From NCBI RefSeq assembly GCF_000835495.1, contig NW_015622545.1, positions 2,434,777-2,498,776 of the forward strand: DNA of 64,000 bases, read 5' to 3'. Numbering within the stretch: position 1 is the stretch's first letter; the number at the start of each line of letters is the position of its first letter. Made by a program: the position numbers and the translations under genes. Below the pieces are notes generated by a model. The model saw nothing but the letters and a program-made list of their open reading frames with translations. It had not been told where the DNA came from and ran no database searches. Positions 9,796 to 20,742 of the stretch are shown piece after piece. This DNA comes from Cladophialophora immunda (Eukaryota; Ascomycota; Eurotiomycetes; Chaetothyriales; Herpotrichiellaceae).

Positions 9796-11485
9796 ATGGC
9801 AAATCGACCTCCATCACTTGATCCCAATGTATTTTCCATTGAGGATCTAGAGGCGCTCGGCGCCAACAGGCTGCCAAAAATGTATCGCGGTAGGTAGATG
9901 CTGGTTGGGCAGACAGAATCCACAAGCTTGAAGATCTCGAGGCTGACTGTCCACGAGAATATTACAATGAAGGTGCCATGGACATGATATCGTAAGTCTT
10001 GCGCCTCCAAAGAGTCTCATAACAACAAGGCCATCATGTTGCAAGAGCTCTGACACTGTCAGACTGCGGGACAACGTCGCAGCTTATGACCGGTATCGAA
10101 TCCTGCCGCGTGCTTTGCGTAATGTCCAACATGTCGATACTTCTACGACATTATTCGGATGCAAGGTAAGTCATTTGTCTCCATTGTTTGCACGAATCCT
10201 TCCACGCACATTCGGACCAGTTCTTGTCGCCAACCGTCAATTTCGGCCCAGGTCACATTCCCGCTGGGCATCAGTCCGTCGGCGATGCACAAGCTAGCAC
10301 ATCCAGATGGAGAATTAGCAACGTCACGAGCCGCTGCAAGCATGAACATAAGCATGTGTCTTTCGTCCTATGCAACCACGGCCCTAGAAGATGTCGCCTA
10401 CGAAGGGCGCGGGAACCCGTACATGATGCAGATGTGCGTCGTCAAGGACCGGAGCAGAACCAAGCAGCTTCTAGAAAGAGCCGAAGGTTAGTTCCCATCC
10501 CCTCCCATTTCCAAACCGGCACGCTGACGGGGGGCGGAATCGTCCAAAAAGGGGCTGGCTACAAGGCCTTATTCGTCTCAGTTGATGTGCCCGTCCTCGG
10601 ACGCCGTCTTAACGAGTTCCGCAACGATTTCACACTTCCCAAAGACTTGAGCTTTCCCAACATTCTATCCACCGGCCAAAACGAGTTCTCAAAGGGGCCA
10701 AGCTCGCAGGATTATGGTATGTCCTCCAGGTTGGGAGTGAAGCCGCCCGGACTGTATTTTACTCAATATTGTCTCGTCTAGACTCCAGTTTGGAATGGGC
10801 TGAAATCATCCCCTGGCTCAGAAACAACACAAAAATGCAAATTTGGTTAAAAGGCAGTAAGTGGACCACAGTAACAGAGAAAGCCCCTTGAGAGTCTGCG
10901 AGGGCACAAGAGTGACAGACTGCGCCCAGTCCTCAACCCGGCGGACGTCCAACTTGCCATTGACCACGGAGTGGACGGTGTGATAATCTCCAATCACGGT
11001 GGCCGTCAGCTCGACGGAGTCCCTGCGACGCTCGATTGCCTGAGAGAGTGCGCACTGGTGGGCAGGGGCCGGATCCAGATCGCAGTGGACGGAGGAATAC
11101 GCCGTGGTTCGGATATCTTCAAGGCCATCGCACTTGGGGCTCAGCACTGTTTTATCGGGCGGATACCGATCTGGGGCCTTGCCGTAAGTGTTGTGACGCC
11201 CAATGGCCACCGGCCCACTGCTGCTCATCCCGTCTGGGGCTAATGGGTGTTGTTGCAGTACAATGGACAGCAGGGAGTCGAACTGGGCTTGAAGCTCCTC
11301 TTGGAGGAGTTCCGAACCACAATGGCACTTGCAGGGTACTGCTATACACATTTCCGCCCACTCAATGTGGAAACTTACAGCCCATCCACTGACCAAGCCC
11401 AACTTTTAGGTGCCGCACAATCAGCGAGATCACGCCAGAACACCTTACTTTCCTTGGACCTGGGGGACGACTCCACAAGTTGTAG
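9796..11485 (+). CDS. FMN-dependent (S)-2-hydroxyacid oxidase
   Basis: Nine exons: 9796..9889, 9958..9991, 10063..10165, 10252..10486, 10552..10716, 10782..10856, 10930..11183, 11259..11335 and 11410..11485. All join in frame to give 370 aa, the normal length for glycolate/lactate oxidases. Family signatures appear in order: a Tyr-containing segment before NEGAMD, SSYATT, a VDVPVLGRR segment with its conserved Arg, IWLKG with the FMN Lys, ISNHGGRQ with catalytic His258, and VDGGIRRGSD for phosphate binding. It should oxidise a 2-hydroxy acid to the 2-oxo acid, giving H2O2 if it is an oxidase. No C-terminal SKL-type peroxisome signal is seen. Exon 2 is only 34 nt, so automated calls may break this gene into several false frames. 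Confidence 0.9.
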
Positions 11486-12371
11486 AACCGCGTTTTGCAC
11501 CGATGTCTAGACGTGTGTTGCAGACTGCAGAGGGTAGTTTGTGAATGCAGAGAACTTTATGAGTTTACAATGACTTGGGCTCAGAAACCATCATTTCTAC
11601 GTGAAGAACAAACACGTGCAAGCCGGTCTTTGTTGAATTGATCCGTTAGGGGGCGTGAAGGAGTGATCTGTGGACGCGACATTTCCAGCTCACAAAAAGG
11701 TTCTCAGATCAAACGCACAGCCTGACAACCAATAGCTCCAGGGTCCGCGGGCAGTATGCTGCGCATCATCGTACCATCCACTGAGTTTCGATAACGCAGG
11801 AACAAGTGTTCTTGGAGCGGGCAACCTGCCGCGAATGTCACTTTTTAAAACGGCGACAGTGTCTCCTAAACATGGTAAGCGCCAAATGGCTGTTTACTGG
11901 GCCCATCCAACGAGACGGACACTTGACGGCACAAGATGAGTTAAGTCTACTCGCCGCTTTAAATGTCGCGCTTCCCTTCCCTCACCTCGCACAGCGGACG
12001 AGATATTGTTGGCTCGAGCTGAAGCTGATGGATGCCACGGAGTTTATAGAGAAGTTATTGAATGTCGTAGCTGGGATAAGGATGTCGATAAGACCAAGAC
12101 AAGATAAGCTGAGACTCTTCTACGCTACGTCCTATAAGCATCGGCCCCAATGATCTCAATTTACTCTACCTCGTACTGGAGCTATAGCTTCTAATGCCGG
12201 CACTATAGCTAGCACCTGGGAGCCGCACGATGAACGTTGTACGAGAGAGTACGCGAGAGCCGAGCGGACGACGCCGACACCAGGGCTCCGAGTGGTGTCG
12301 ACACGGCGTGGTACCGGCGAGTTGGAGCGCTGCTGCATGGTCGAGACGACATCGCCAGAGAGGGATCCCGT
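11486..12371. other. Intergenic region, nothing recognised
   Basis: This lies between the 3' ends of the oxidase and the four-TM gene. A 115-codon frame at 11806 has no domain and no supporting splice structure. Confidence 0.4.
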
Positions 12372-13034
12372 TCAAGTAACCCATACCAATGAGTAGGATT
12401 TTGGCTGCCATCCCGCCAGGAAAGCAACTCCGAGGATGGCGAACCACATTCCAATTCCAGCTACCTCCAAGGCCCAGCCCGTAAGTCCGAAGCACCAAGC
12501 GATGATGAGTCCTGCATGGACAACCACACAGAATCCCAAGAAGACGTCGAAATGCCAGCGTTTCTACAGCAGTTGTTAACCAACATACTTACTGCTTCTA
12601 GAATTGATTGACTCTTGGTGACTCACAATGACTTTTCCAGAATAGTTTCGATCTCCAGCGGCGTTCCCAATAATTGCCAGGCAAGTGGCCGTGAACCACA
12701 AGCTCAAGACCGCTAGAAGACTGTAGATGATGATTCCGGCGAGGCTGCCGTTGATAACTGCCGAAACAATGCTCAACGCCGACATGGCGCTGCGGAGCCC
12801 AAGAATAACAAGCATGGCAATACGCCGAACCCGCGCTTGCCCATCCGGCGTGTGGATGAAGTTGTAGGAGCGCGGCGAGAAGGTGAAGAATCCACGCAGC
12901 TTGGTCCATCTAGCAGCTGCCGGTGAAGGGGCAGGGCGTGATGGAAGTTCGTCTGGAAAGTATCCGCCTCCGTAGACAGTCTGTTCGCTGTAAGGGTTCT
13001 TGTCCATACTTGTCCCGTTGCGTTCGGACTCCAT
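12372..13034 (-). CDS. Four-transmembrane (MARVEL-like) protein
   Basis: Two exons, 13034..12627 and 12563..12372 (intron 63 nt, GTGAGT to GTAG), give 199 aa. A hydrophilic N-terminal tail of about 70 residues, Pro/Ser-rich with FPDELPSRPAPSP, is followed by four hydrophobic helices, the last two supplied by exon 2. The arrangement of four closely spaced helices with a cytosolic N-tail fits MARVEL-domain or similar small fungal tetraspan proteins. No catalytic motif is present. A 10-bp tandem repeat lies about 220 bp upstream of the start. Function unknown. Confidence 0.7.
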
Positions 13035-13254
13035 GGTAGTTGATCAGAAAGAGAAAAAGTAATCGAAGGAGCACTTAATTGCAAACAAGCAGTGAGGGGG
13101 AAGTGCTGGGTGACCTTTTGCACAACCAGAAATAAGAAAGACCAGGGACAGCATAGATGTTGAGGACTGAACCGGATCACCTCGTCGACTCCGTACGCGC
13201 AATGGCAATAATAGTAACAGGGAGTGGCAGTCGATGCCCTCCTGAACCACGAAT

Positions 13255-13324
13255 CCTGGTCACACCTGGTCACACCTGATCACGACTGATCAGGGCTGAT
13301 CAGGGCTGATCAGGGCTGATGAGA
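13255..13324. repeat. 10-bp tandem repeat, about seven units
   Basis: Units of the form (C/G)CTGATCAGG drift from CCTGGTCACA on the left to exact GCTGATCAGG copies on the right. Each later unit contains the palindrome TGATCA. The array sits upstream of the four-TM gene (start 13034, minus strand) and may be part of its promoter. Confidence 0.8.
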
Positions 13325-13802
13325 ATTGTTTCATCCCGCCCGAGCTCTACAAGGAGCATAGGCGGCCTGGTTCGCATCATGAAGAAGAGAGACCAGCCTC
13401 AGCAAAGGATGCCCTACATGGGGGCGACAGGTGTGAGTCTCGATGGAGAGATTGTGGGTAACAAAGCGAGATTTGCTTATTATTCGATCCTATCCTTAGA
13501 GAGGATGCAGCACTAATGGAGTGAGCTGTCTGGTACGGAGAGCGTACGGACTGGTGACATTAAGGGTTGCTGCTGGCAACGCTTGATGTGCGAACTAGCC
13601 ATGCCGGCTGGAGGATTCCGCTACATTTGCAGCAGACGCCAGTTTTGGGGGCCGTCCGCGATCCTGAACGCCATCAATTTCCACGAAACGTCCGCGCTGG
13701 CCTGATCGAGTGGTCTGGTACCTCGGCTGTTCGCACTCCCGCACGGCAAACAGTAAACACACGATTCTCCTTGTCGCAAAGAGATGTTGGTTTACTCAAT
13801 CC

Positions 13803-15915
13803 ATGGAGTCTGTCGCTGAAGTTTTGAGGGCTGTAGGGGCGATTGTGTCTTCGTTCCAGGCCGCTGCAGACGCGCTCGAGTTTATAAAGGAGCGCAAGGA
13901 GAAGAAGAAACGGAAGAAAGACAAAGAGCTCGAGGAACTGCTGGAGATCAAAATCTTGCACAAGTCACTTATCGAGGTCAGAAGAGCGTGTCTTTCATTT
14001 GATGGCCGCATAATGATGTGTTGTAGGGCGGGACGAGATGCCGCAAGCACTGCGAGAACAGACAACAACAGTTCGGGAGCGCATTCGAGATTGGCGACGC
14101 GATTGCGGTTCCAGCGCTCAAGGAAGTCGTTATCAGCATTCAATCGGAAATCCTCCAAGCATTAAACCTCGCACGGGCGGTGGACAGCGCAGTATTGGAC
14201 TTCACAGCTCTTCATGAATCGTCGGTGACAGGGCGCAAAGATGCGACGAGGGCCATGGACCAGCTCTGTCAGCGCATCATGGCAAGCATGCAGGTTGGAC
14301 CGAAAAGCCGCAGAGAGAGCGTTGAAGCGACGACTCCCTCCTCATCCAGCCTGTTTTTTAGCTATGCAAACATGCAGCCGTTTGAGGACCATGAGAGATT
14401 CGACAAATCATTACCTTCGCTGCCATCTGCCACGGAATCGCCACCATCGTCCATTTACCAACGGACGCTGCCCAATCGTGCATTTACTGTTCGCCAACAT
14501 AACGAAACGGCTCTCCAGGCCATCCAGAAGAGCAGGTCGCTCTTATTGCCCGAAAGCCGAGCGTCAAGAGCGACTGATTTGCTAGGTCAACAGGCGGATA
14601 TCGATTCATTAGTATCTCGTCCGATTTCGAGCCTGGCCCAGGAGCAGCACCCAGAAAGCTCACCCGACCTAGAAGTTGAGCAAAGAAGCAAAGACTCGAT
14701 ACGTGATTCCGCCCTTGGAAGCGACCGAAGCTCTGAGCATTTACATATCATGAAAACCGCATCAGTGGCTAAGTCAATCGAGCTGCAAGGAGCTCCAATC
14801 GGTGGAATTGCCGTGCACGAGAACCCTTCACATTTCATCCCACCACCGGAGCCAAAGCCTCCAGCCGTTGAACCGAATATACAAGCATCCGATATAGAGA
14901 AGCAAGACTACGGAACAGCAACTCCCGATCTTGCATTGCCCACCTCAAATGTATCACCTACGTCTTCTTTGACACCAATACCACTTTCGGGGCGCCTTTC
15001 TCGCATTGAAAGGCCCGAAGACGTGATGCGAGCTCTCGAAGCACCAGAGGTGGTGACGAAAGAATTCGGAATGATGTTTTCCATGCGGCCGATTGCACCT
15101 TCTCCAACCAGTCCTACTGGCGGCTCTGACAAGTATTTGGCGTTTCGCACGCAATCAGACTATGCAGAAGCCCTGTTTTCTCTCAGCCCAGGAATGGACA
15201 ATATTTGGGCTCCTCTGTCACGACCTGCAATGCACAATCGATATCATGGCTTTTGCAAAGGCGCATGGCAGATGCGCAAAGCGGTGAGTTCTCTTTGCGG
15301 TGTGCCCCGTACTGTTGGGTGTTGGAATTTTGTTCTGGTCGCTGATTTTGTATTGTATGAAGGTGCATGAAGGTCTCGAAGTCCAAATAACGGCGGCTTT
15401 GAAAGAGCCAGTCATTCACTGGGCTTGCAAAGTGTGTAAGTTCCGCTCGAAAGCTCCGCACGCCGACGCTCTTCCCGACCAAATACTTTTCAATCAAAAA
15501 TATGGCATTCGCTATCGGTGGCTGTTTTTGGCAAAGTCGCACCGGAGAACAGACACCTTATCGTAAGTACAGAGAGGTCACACTCTCCGTTGCAGTTCCC
15601 TAGCTGACTGCTCAAAGTGATGTGGCTGACAACTACCAATACGGCTGCATGTTCTGCGCTGCCGAAGGACACTCGACCGCCGCCCATGAGAAATTGGAGC
15701 ATCTATGGCTACATATAGTGTCGAAGCACAGAACAGCAACAATGACTCCACAAGTCCGAGAGAAGACAAAGTGCGCGGTTGGAAGTATAGGAACTCAAGA
15801 CGAGAACTGGGACATCAATGTTCCGGAATCGACCAAGAAAAGCGCTGGCGTTACCACCGATGAGTTTCTCTTCTCAGCGTCGAAGCTCTTTAGCTGGAGG
15901 AAAAGCAAACGATGA
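13803..15915 (+). CDS. Uncharacterised protein, HeLo-like N-terminus and Cys/His C-terminus
   Basis: Four exons, 13803..13976, 14027..15283, 15363..15562 and 15618..15915, give 642 aa; introns are 50, 79 and 55 nt. The first about 25 residues form a hydrophobic/amphipathic helix (EVLRAVGAIVSSFQ). A Lys/Glu-rich coiled stretch, then a helical region to about residue 160, follow. This resembles the N-terminal domains found on fungal STAND/NLR and HeLo-like proteins, although no NTPase follows. The middle (about 170-470) is low-complexity, Ser/Pro-rich and probably disordered. Near the C-terminus two Cys/His groups (WACKVCK and CMFCAAEGH...HIVSKH) suggest zinc fingers. The first donor (GTCAGA) is unusual, so exon 1 is the least certain joint. 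I do not recognise a characterised family. Confidence 0.7.
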
Positions 15916-17302
15916 CGATGACGAGACGAGACAATTCGAGTCGTCTCGTCTTACAACTACCGCACAGCTATCTCAAACCGTCGTCGAGCACTTTTGCAAT
16001 CACCACCGGCTCTACAGTGCCACCGTCGCGTCACTTCTGGCGCAACGAGAAATTCGGTCCCATACTTGGAGAGCCTGATCCTTTATCAACCCGCCGGGCT
16101 GCACGCCTGTGCTGGAGTACAATCACGTCCTCCTCCGTACTGACGACTTCATCATGAATGTGATTATTTGGGTAGAAAGACCCTGTCGCAAGCATAGCAA
16201 TCATGCCGAGATGCGAGGGATGGGATGATTCTGAACCCAGAAAATATGGAGCTGAGATTGAATCGTGCTCTTCGTTCGATGTCGATTTATTATTGCACGT
16301 CGTTTCCGAGATGCCTGAACTGTATGGTTTTAGTACCGATTTGTTCGCTGTATTATTTGCTGAGTTTTGGATGCCGGGCAGCTAAAACTGCATGTTGTAT
16401 ATTACCTTTACTCGGCCAAGGCGACACCATATTACAGCCTATTGGCTCCTAACTTTCACGAATGTCCCTTAAATATCGCCTTTGTCCCTGCTCCGCAGCA
16501 TAATTGTCCCTTAGCGGACAATTATAAAGGTCTTCTCCTGCATGCAATAGTGCTCTATATTCACGCCAATACTGCAGCGGTGTCAAATATCCCTAGTGTA
16601 CATTCAAACGCCTTCCGCCCCGAACATAAATAAAAGGTGGCCGAACTGCAAGGCGATCAGTTAGGGCTGCTGATTATGGGGGCCAACAAGACAAAATAAT
16701 GATGATACTAACATCGCGATTGCATCAATATGCAATATATCACCGCCCGCCATGATCCAGCAAATGTGTGGCCACAAGAAAATCTCACACATCTACTCGT
16801 ACAGGCATTCCGCATCCCACACTGGCCCGGGCTGCTTACTCGCAATCCTGATCAATCTCACGATGGATGGTATCAATCATGCCCCCGGTCCAGGGGTTTC
16901 CATTGCACCATCTGTACCTCGTACTAACCCTCAATCTCGAACTCTAATTTCAGGATGACCGGTCCATGCAAATTTAAGGCATACGATGTCGCTTAAATGC
17001 GGCTGACTGATTGCTTCAAGGGTTCAAGCTGACATTAGCGTGCTGCAAGGCTGAGAAGGAATTCGACTGATAATTTCCGCCGGGGGATGCCTCGCCATCA
17101 CTCTGTCCGCCAGTGCTTTCTTCCCCATGTGCTCTTGAATGCAATGGGCTCGACCAACTTTCGCACTCGACACTTGTCGCAGTCAAATGTAGCATTCTCA
17201 TTATCGTAGGCTCAACCTATGAGCTTTTTTCCTTTTCTCTCTTGGATTCGTCTTTTCGTCGCGCCCAAGTTGCGTCCCGCGTGAATCAGCTCTCCCCCAA
17301 AC
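15916..17302. other. Intergenic region, nothing recognised
   Basis: About 1.4 kb without a credible coding frame. It must hold the 3' UTR of the preceding gene and the promoter of the Kha1-type antiporter. Confidence 0.4.
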
Positions 17303-20243
17303 ATGGCGACTGCCACTTCGACAACAGCGTCGCCATCTCCGTCCAGTACACAAAGAGCGAGTGGCGATAATGGCATTATCTCTGGCGGAAATCCGTCCGT
17401 ATACGACCCAAGCAACCCCGTTCGCATTCGCCGCTGCATGCTGCTGGAGCCCGATACTGACAACGCATAGATCATATTGTTCATCATCCAAGCGAGTATT
17501 ATCCTCATCGTCTGCCGGGCTCTGCATTTCCCGCTCGGATACCTCCGCCAGCCTCGAGTTGTCGGTGAGGTCCTGGGCGGCATTCTTCTCGGACCATCAG
17601 TCATTGGCCGCATCCCTGGCTTCACGGACGCCATCTTTCCCAAGGCTTCAATCCCCAACCTCAGCAATGTGGCGAACCTAGGACTCATTCTTTTCTTGTT
17701 TATCATTGGCCTCGAGGTTGACCTGAGGTATTTCTTCAGCAACTGGAAAGCTGCACTGAGCGTTGGACTTGCTGGCATGATTTTCCCGTTTGCCCTGGGC
17801 TGCGCGATATCCTACGGCCTGTACCATCAATTCTCGAACGAGCCTGGAACGGAACCGATCGCGTATGGGACCTTTATGCTTTTCATTGGAGTCGCCTTGG
17901 CCATTACAGCGTTCCCTGTGCTTTGTCGAATTCTTACCGAGCTGAAGCTGCTCTCTACGCCCGTTGGCATCATTACTTTGGCTGCTGGTGTTGGAAATGA
18001 TGTCGTGGGATGGGTAAGTCCTCCAACATTTCGGTCCCAGGAGCTTTGCTCGTCTAACTTCTAACAGGTACTGCTGGCTCTCTGCGTCGCATTGGTGAAC
18101 TCAGGGAGCGGCATTACGGCTCTTTATGTCATTCTTACTGTTGTTGCATTCTGTTTATTCCTGACTTTCGCTGTGCGGCCGGGCTTTATGTGGGTGCTCC
18201 GACGTACACACTCGCTACAAGATGGTCCAACTCAAGGTGTCATGGTGTTGACGGTCCTAATGGTATGTTTTCTCACTAGCAACATGTCAGGCTGTTAAGA
18301 ACGCGGTGTCGGTTACGATTCAGTCTGAAGTCGTAATTCCTCTGACAGTCGCTAATGGTTGTGTTCTTCAGTGTCTCGGCAGCGCTTTCTTTACGGGCGC
18401 AATTGGCATTCATCCTATCTTCGGGGCATTCCTCGCCGGCCTGATTTGCCCACACGAAGGCGGATTTGCTCTTAAAGTCACGGAGAAGATAGAAGATTTG
18501 ATGTCTGCATTATTCCTTCCTTTATATTTCACCCTGTCCGGGCTTTCCACGAACCTCGGGCTTCTAGACGACGGCATCACTTGGGGTTACCTGATTGCGG
18601 TCACAATCATTGCCTTTACGACCAAATTCTTAGGTGCCGCTCTTGCCGCTCGGTTGAATGGAATGGTCTGGCGCGAGTCGTTCTCAATCGGCGCTCTGAT
18701 GTCTTGCAAGGGCCTTGTGGAACTGATAGTTCTCAACATCGGACTGCAGGCGAAGATCTTGAGTGATCGCGTCTTCACAATGGTACGCGACTTTGCACGT
18801 TGCACTTTTATTGCTCTCGATTTTAACTTGTTCTAGTTCGTTGTCATGGCGCTTATAACAACCTTTGCCACAACGCCACTTACTTCAGCTCTCTACCCGC
18901 CCTGGTATCAGCGCAAACTTGAGGCGTGGAAGCGCGGCGATATCGATTGGGACACTGGCGCCCCTCTGCGCAAGGCTGACGGTGGTGGTGCCGGCGACGA
19001 CATATCGCTACGGAAGATGGGCTCAACGAGGATTGGCAGTCTGTTAATATACCTCCGCCTTGACAACATGTAAGACTTTGCTACCTAAGGAGACATCCCT
19101 TCGAGTGAGATGCTAACTGTGCTAAGGCCGAACACACTGGCCTTCGTCTCTCTTTTTGGAAGCAAGCCTAGCAGCGAGAATACTCATCCAAAACATGACG
19201 ACAAAGACCAGAATCGCCATTCTTCATCATCCGATGACATGAGAAGTGCAGTCGTGCAAATACATGGTATGCGTATTGTCCAGCTCACGGCTCGCCAAAC
19301 ATCAGTCATGAAAGTCTCTGAAACTGCCGAACTGAGCGCTTTCGATCCGGTTCTGAACGCTTTCCGAGTTCTGGGGCGGCTATACAACCTGGCGGTGTCT
19401 GGAGAAGTAGCTGTCGTTCCCGAAGATTCGTACGCTGAGACTCTGACAACTCGAGCTGCCGACCAAGACACGGATCTCCTGCTCCTCCCATGGACCGAGA
19501 CTGGCAGCCTCAGTGAGGCGCCAATGGTTTCCAAAAATACTGTTGAGCGCAAGCTCAGAAGTGATGCTTATTCCAGCTTCATTACGGAGGCTTTCGAAAC
19601 CGCCAACTGCACCACGGCGGTATTCGTGAACAAGGCCTTCAGTGGCTCGCTGGAGCAGTCTCCGGCCGCGCTGACGCGGCGCATGAGACGGGAACACATC
19701 ACAGAGCTCCCTTCGGTGGACCGTGGCCACCACATCTTCGTGCCGTTCTTCGGGGGCGCAGATGGACAGGCGGCCCTTCGCCTGGTTCTTCAACTGGCAG
19801 AGAACCCCGAGGTCACAGCAACCATGACGCACTACCAGCTGAAGGGAGAGGATACCGTGATCGAGGAGGCCGTTTCGACCAAGGGCATCCTCGAAGACAA
19901 GATCCGCGTCTCCATTTCGGGCGAGAAGGCCGACGACGCCTTCTTCGTCACCGTGCAGCGCGCGCTGCCAGAAGAGATCCGGCCCCGGGTGACGTTCCGA
20001 ACCAGCATCTCGTACGACCCGGTCCAAGACGCTGTCGCAGACGCAGTCACCGAGGTCGGCCAGCGAAGGAACAACGGTGGAGATATTATCTTTCTCGGCC
20101 GAAGCACGTCGATGGTGGACCAGCCTGCGACTTGCTTGGGCTTGGTGGCCGACTGCATACTCGAGAGGGATCTCAAAGCGAGTATGGTCGTTGTTCAGGC
20201 GAAGAGGGAACCGATCGGGGCAATGGTTGCTACTATTAGATGA
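17303..20243 (+). CDS. KHA1: Kha1-type K+/H+ antiporter (CPA2 family)
   Basis: Six exons, 17303..17419, 17471..18013, 18068..18262, 18372..18782, 18837..19069 and 19127..20243, give 871 aa, close to yeast Kha1. After a short Ser/Thr-rich leader, about twelve hydrophobic helices form a Na+/H+ exchanger domain with LGGILLGPSVIGR, LFLFIIGLEVD, GVGNDVVGW (the ND pair expected in electrogenic CPA2 carriers) and FGAFLAGL. The last about 370 residues are a hydrophilic cytosolic domain related to universal-stress/nucleotide-binding folds. It should exchange K+ for H+ across an endomembrane such as the Golgi. Intron 3 (109 nt) is longer than its neighbours. An antisense 304-codon frame over the last exon is a GC-rich shadow. 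Confidence 0.92.
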
Positions 20244-20742
20244 TCTTACGACGAGAGAAGGGTGTACTGGCCGGCTATCTTTATGACGTTTCATATCCTT
20301 TACGATAAAGCCTCTTCAATCGCAAAGTTGGTACCAAATGAAGGTGATACGTGATGGTAGAGGTGTCTATTTAAAATACTGAGGCTCAAGTGTGCTGCTT
20401 TACCCGGCTAGTCGTGCGTAGACTCACCCTTAGCTAAGTTGGATGGAATATGGCTAGTGAAGCCTTGGGCCTTTGCACATATCATCAGACCTGGATTATC
20501 AAGAGGCGAAAGGAAATCAAGTCGCTGCGAGCCATGACTTGCAGAACAGTGCTGATGCTGCCCCGGGTCAATCCAGACGTCTCTGGTCAGGACACAAACA
20601 AACATATTCATGTCGTCGCGCTTTCCGGGTAATGGGTATAATAAATCACAAGATGCCCTAGCCGTCCCCCCTCCCCCAGGACGCCCTCTCAACGCTCCTC
20701 TTGGATGCTTCGGTCTGCGTGATTGTCGTCGCAACGGAGTGA
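20244..20742. other. Convergent intergenic region
   Basis: This 0.5-kb stretch lies between the stops of the antiporter and the FAD monooxygenase and must contain both 3' UTRs. No element recognised. Confidence 0.4.

Noticed and set aside
11806..12153. 115-codon frame downstream of the hydroxyacid oxidase
   Set aside because: No domain, no codon bias like its neighbours, and no plausible splice partners.
18263..18371. Small extra exon between antiporter exons 3 and 4
   Set aside because: Direct joining of 18262 to 18372 keeps frame and gives the conserved SAFFTGAIGIHPIFGAF helix; the interval is one 109-nt intron.
19380..20294. 304-codon antisense frame over the antiporter's last exon
   Set aside because: It lies fully opposite a well-supported coding exon, has low-complexity Arg/His composition and no recognisable domain.
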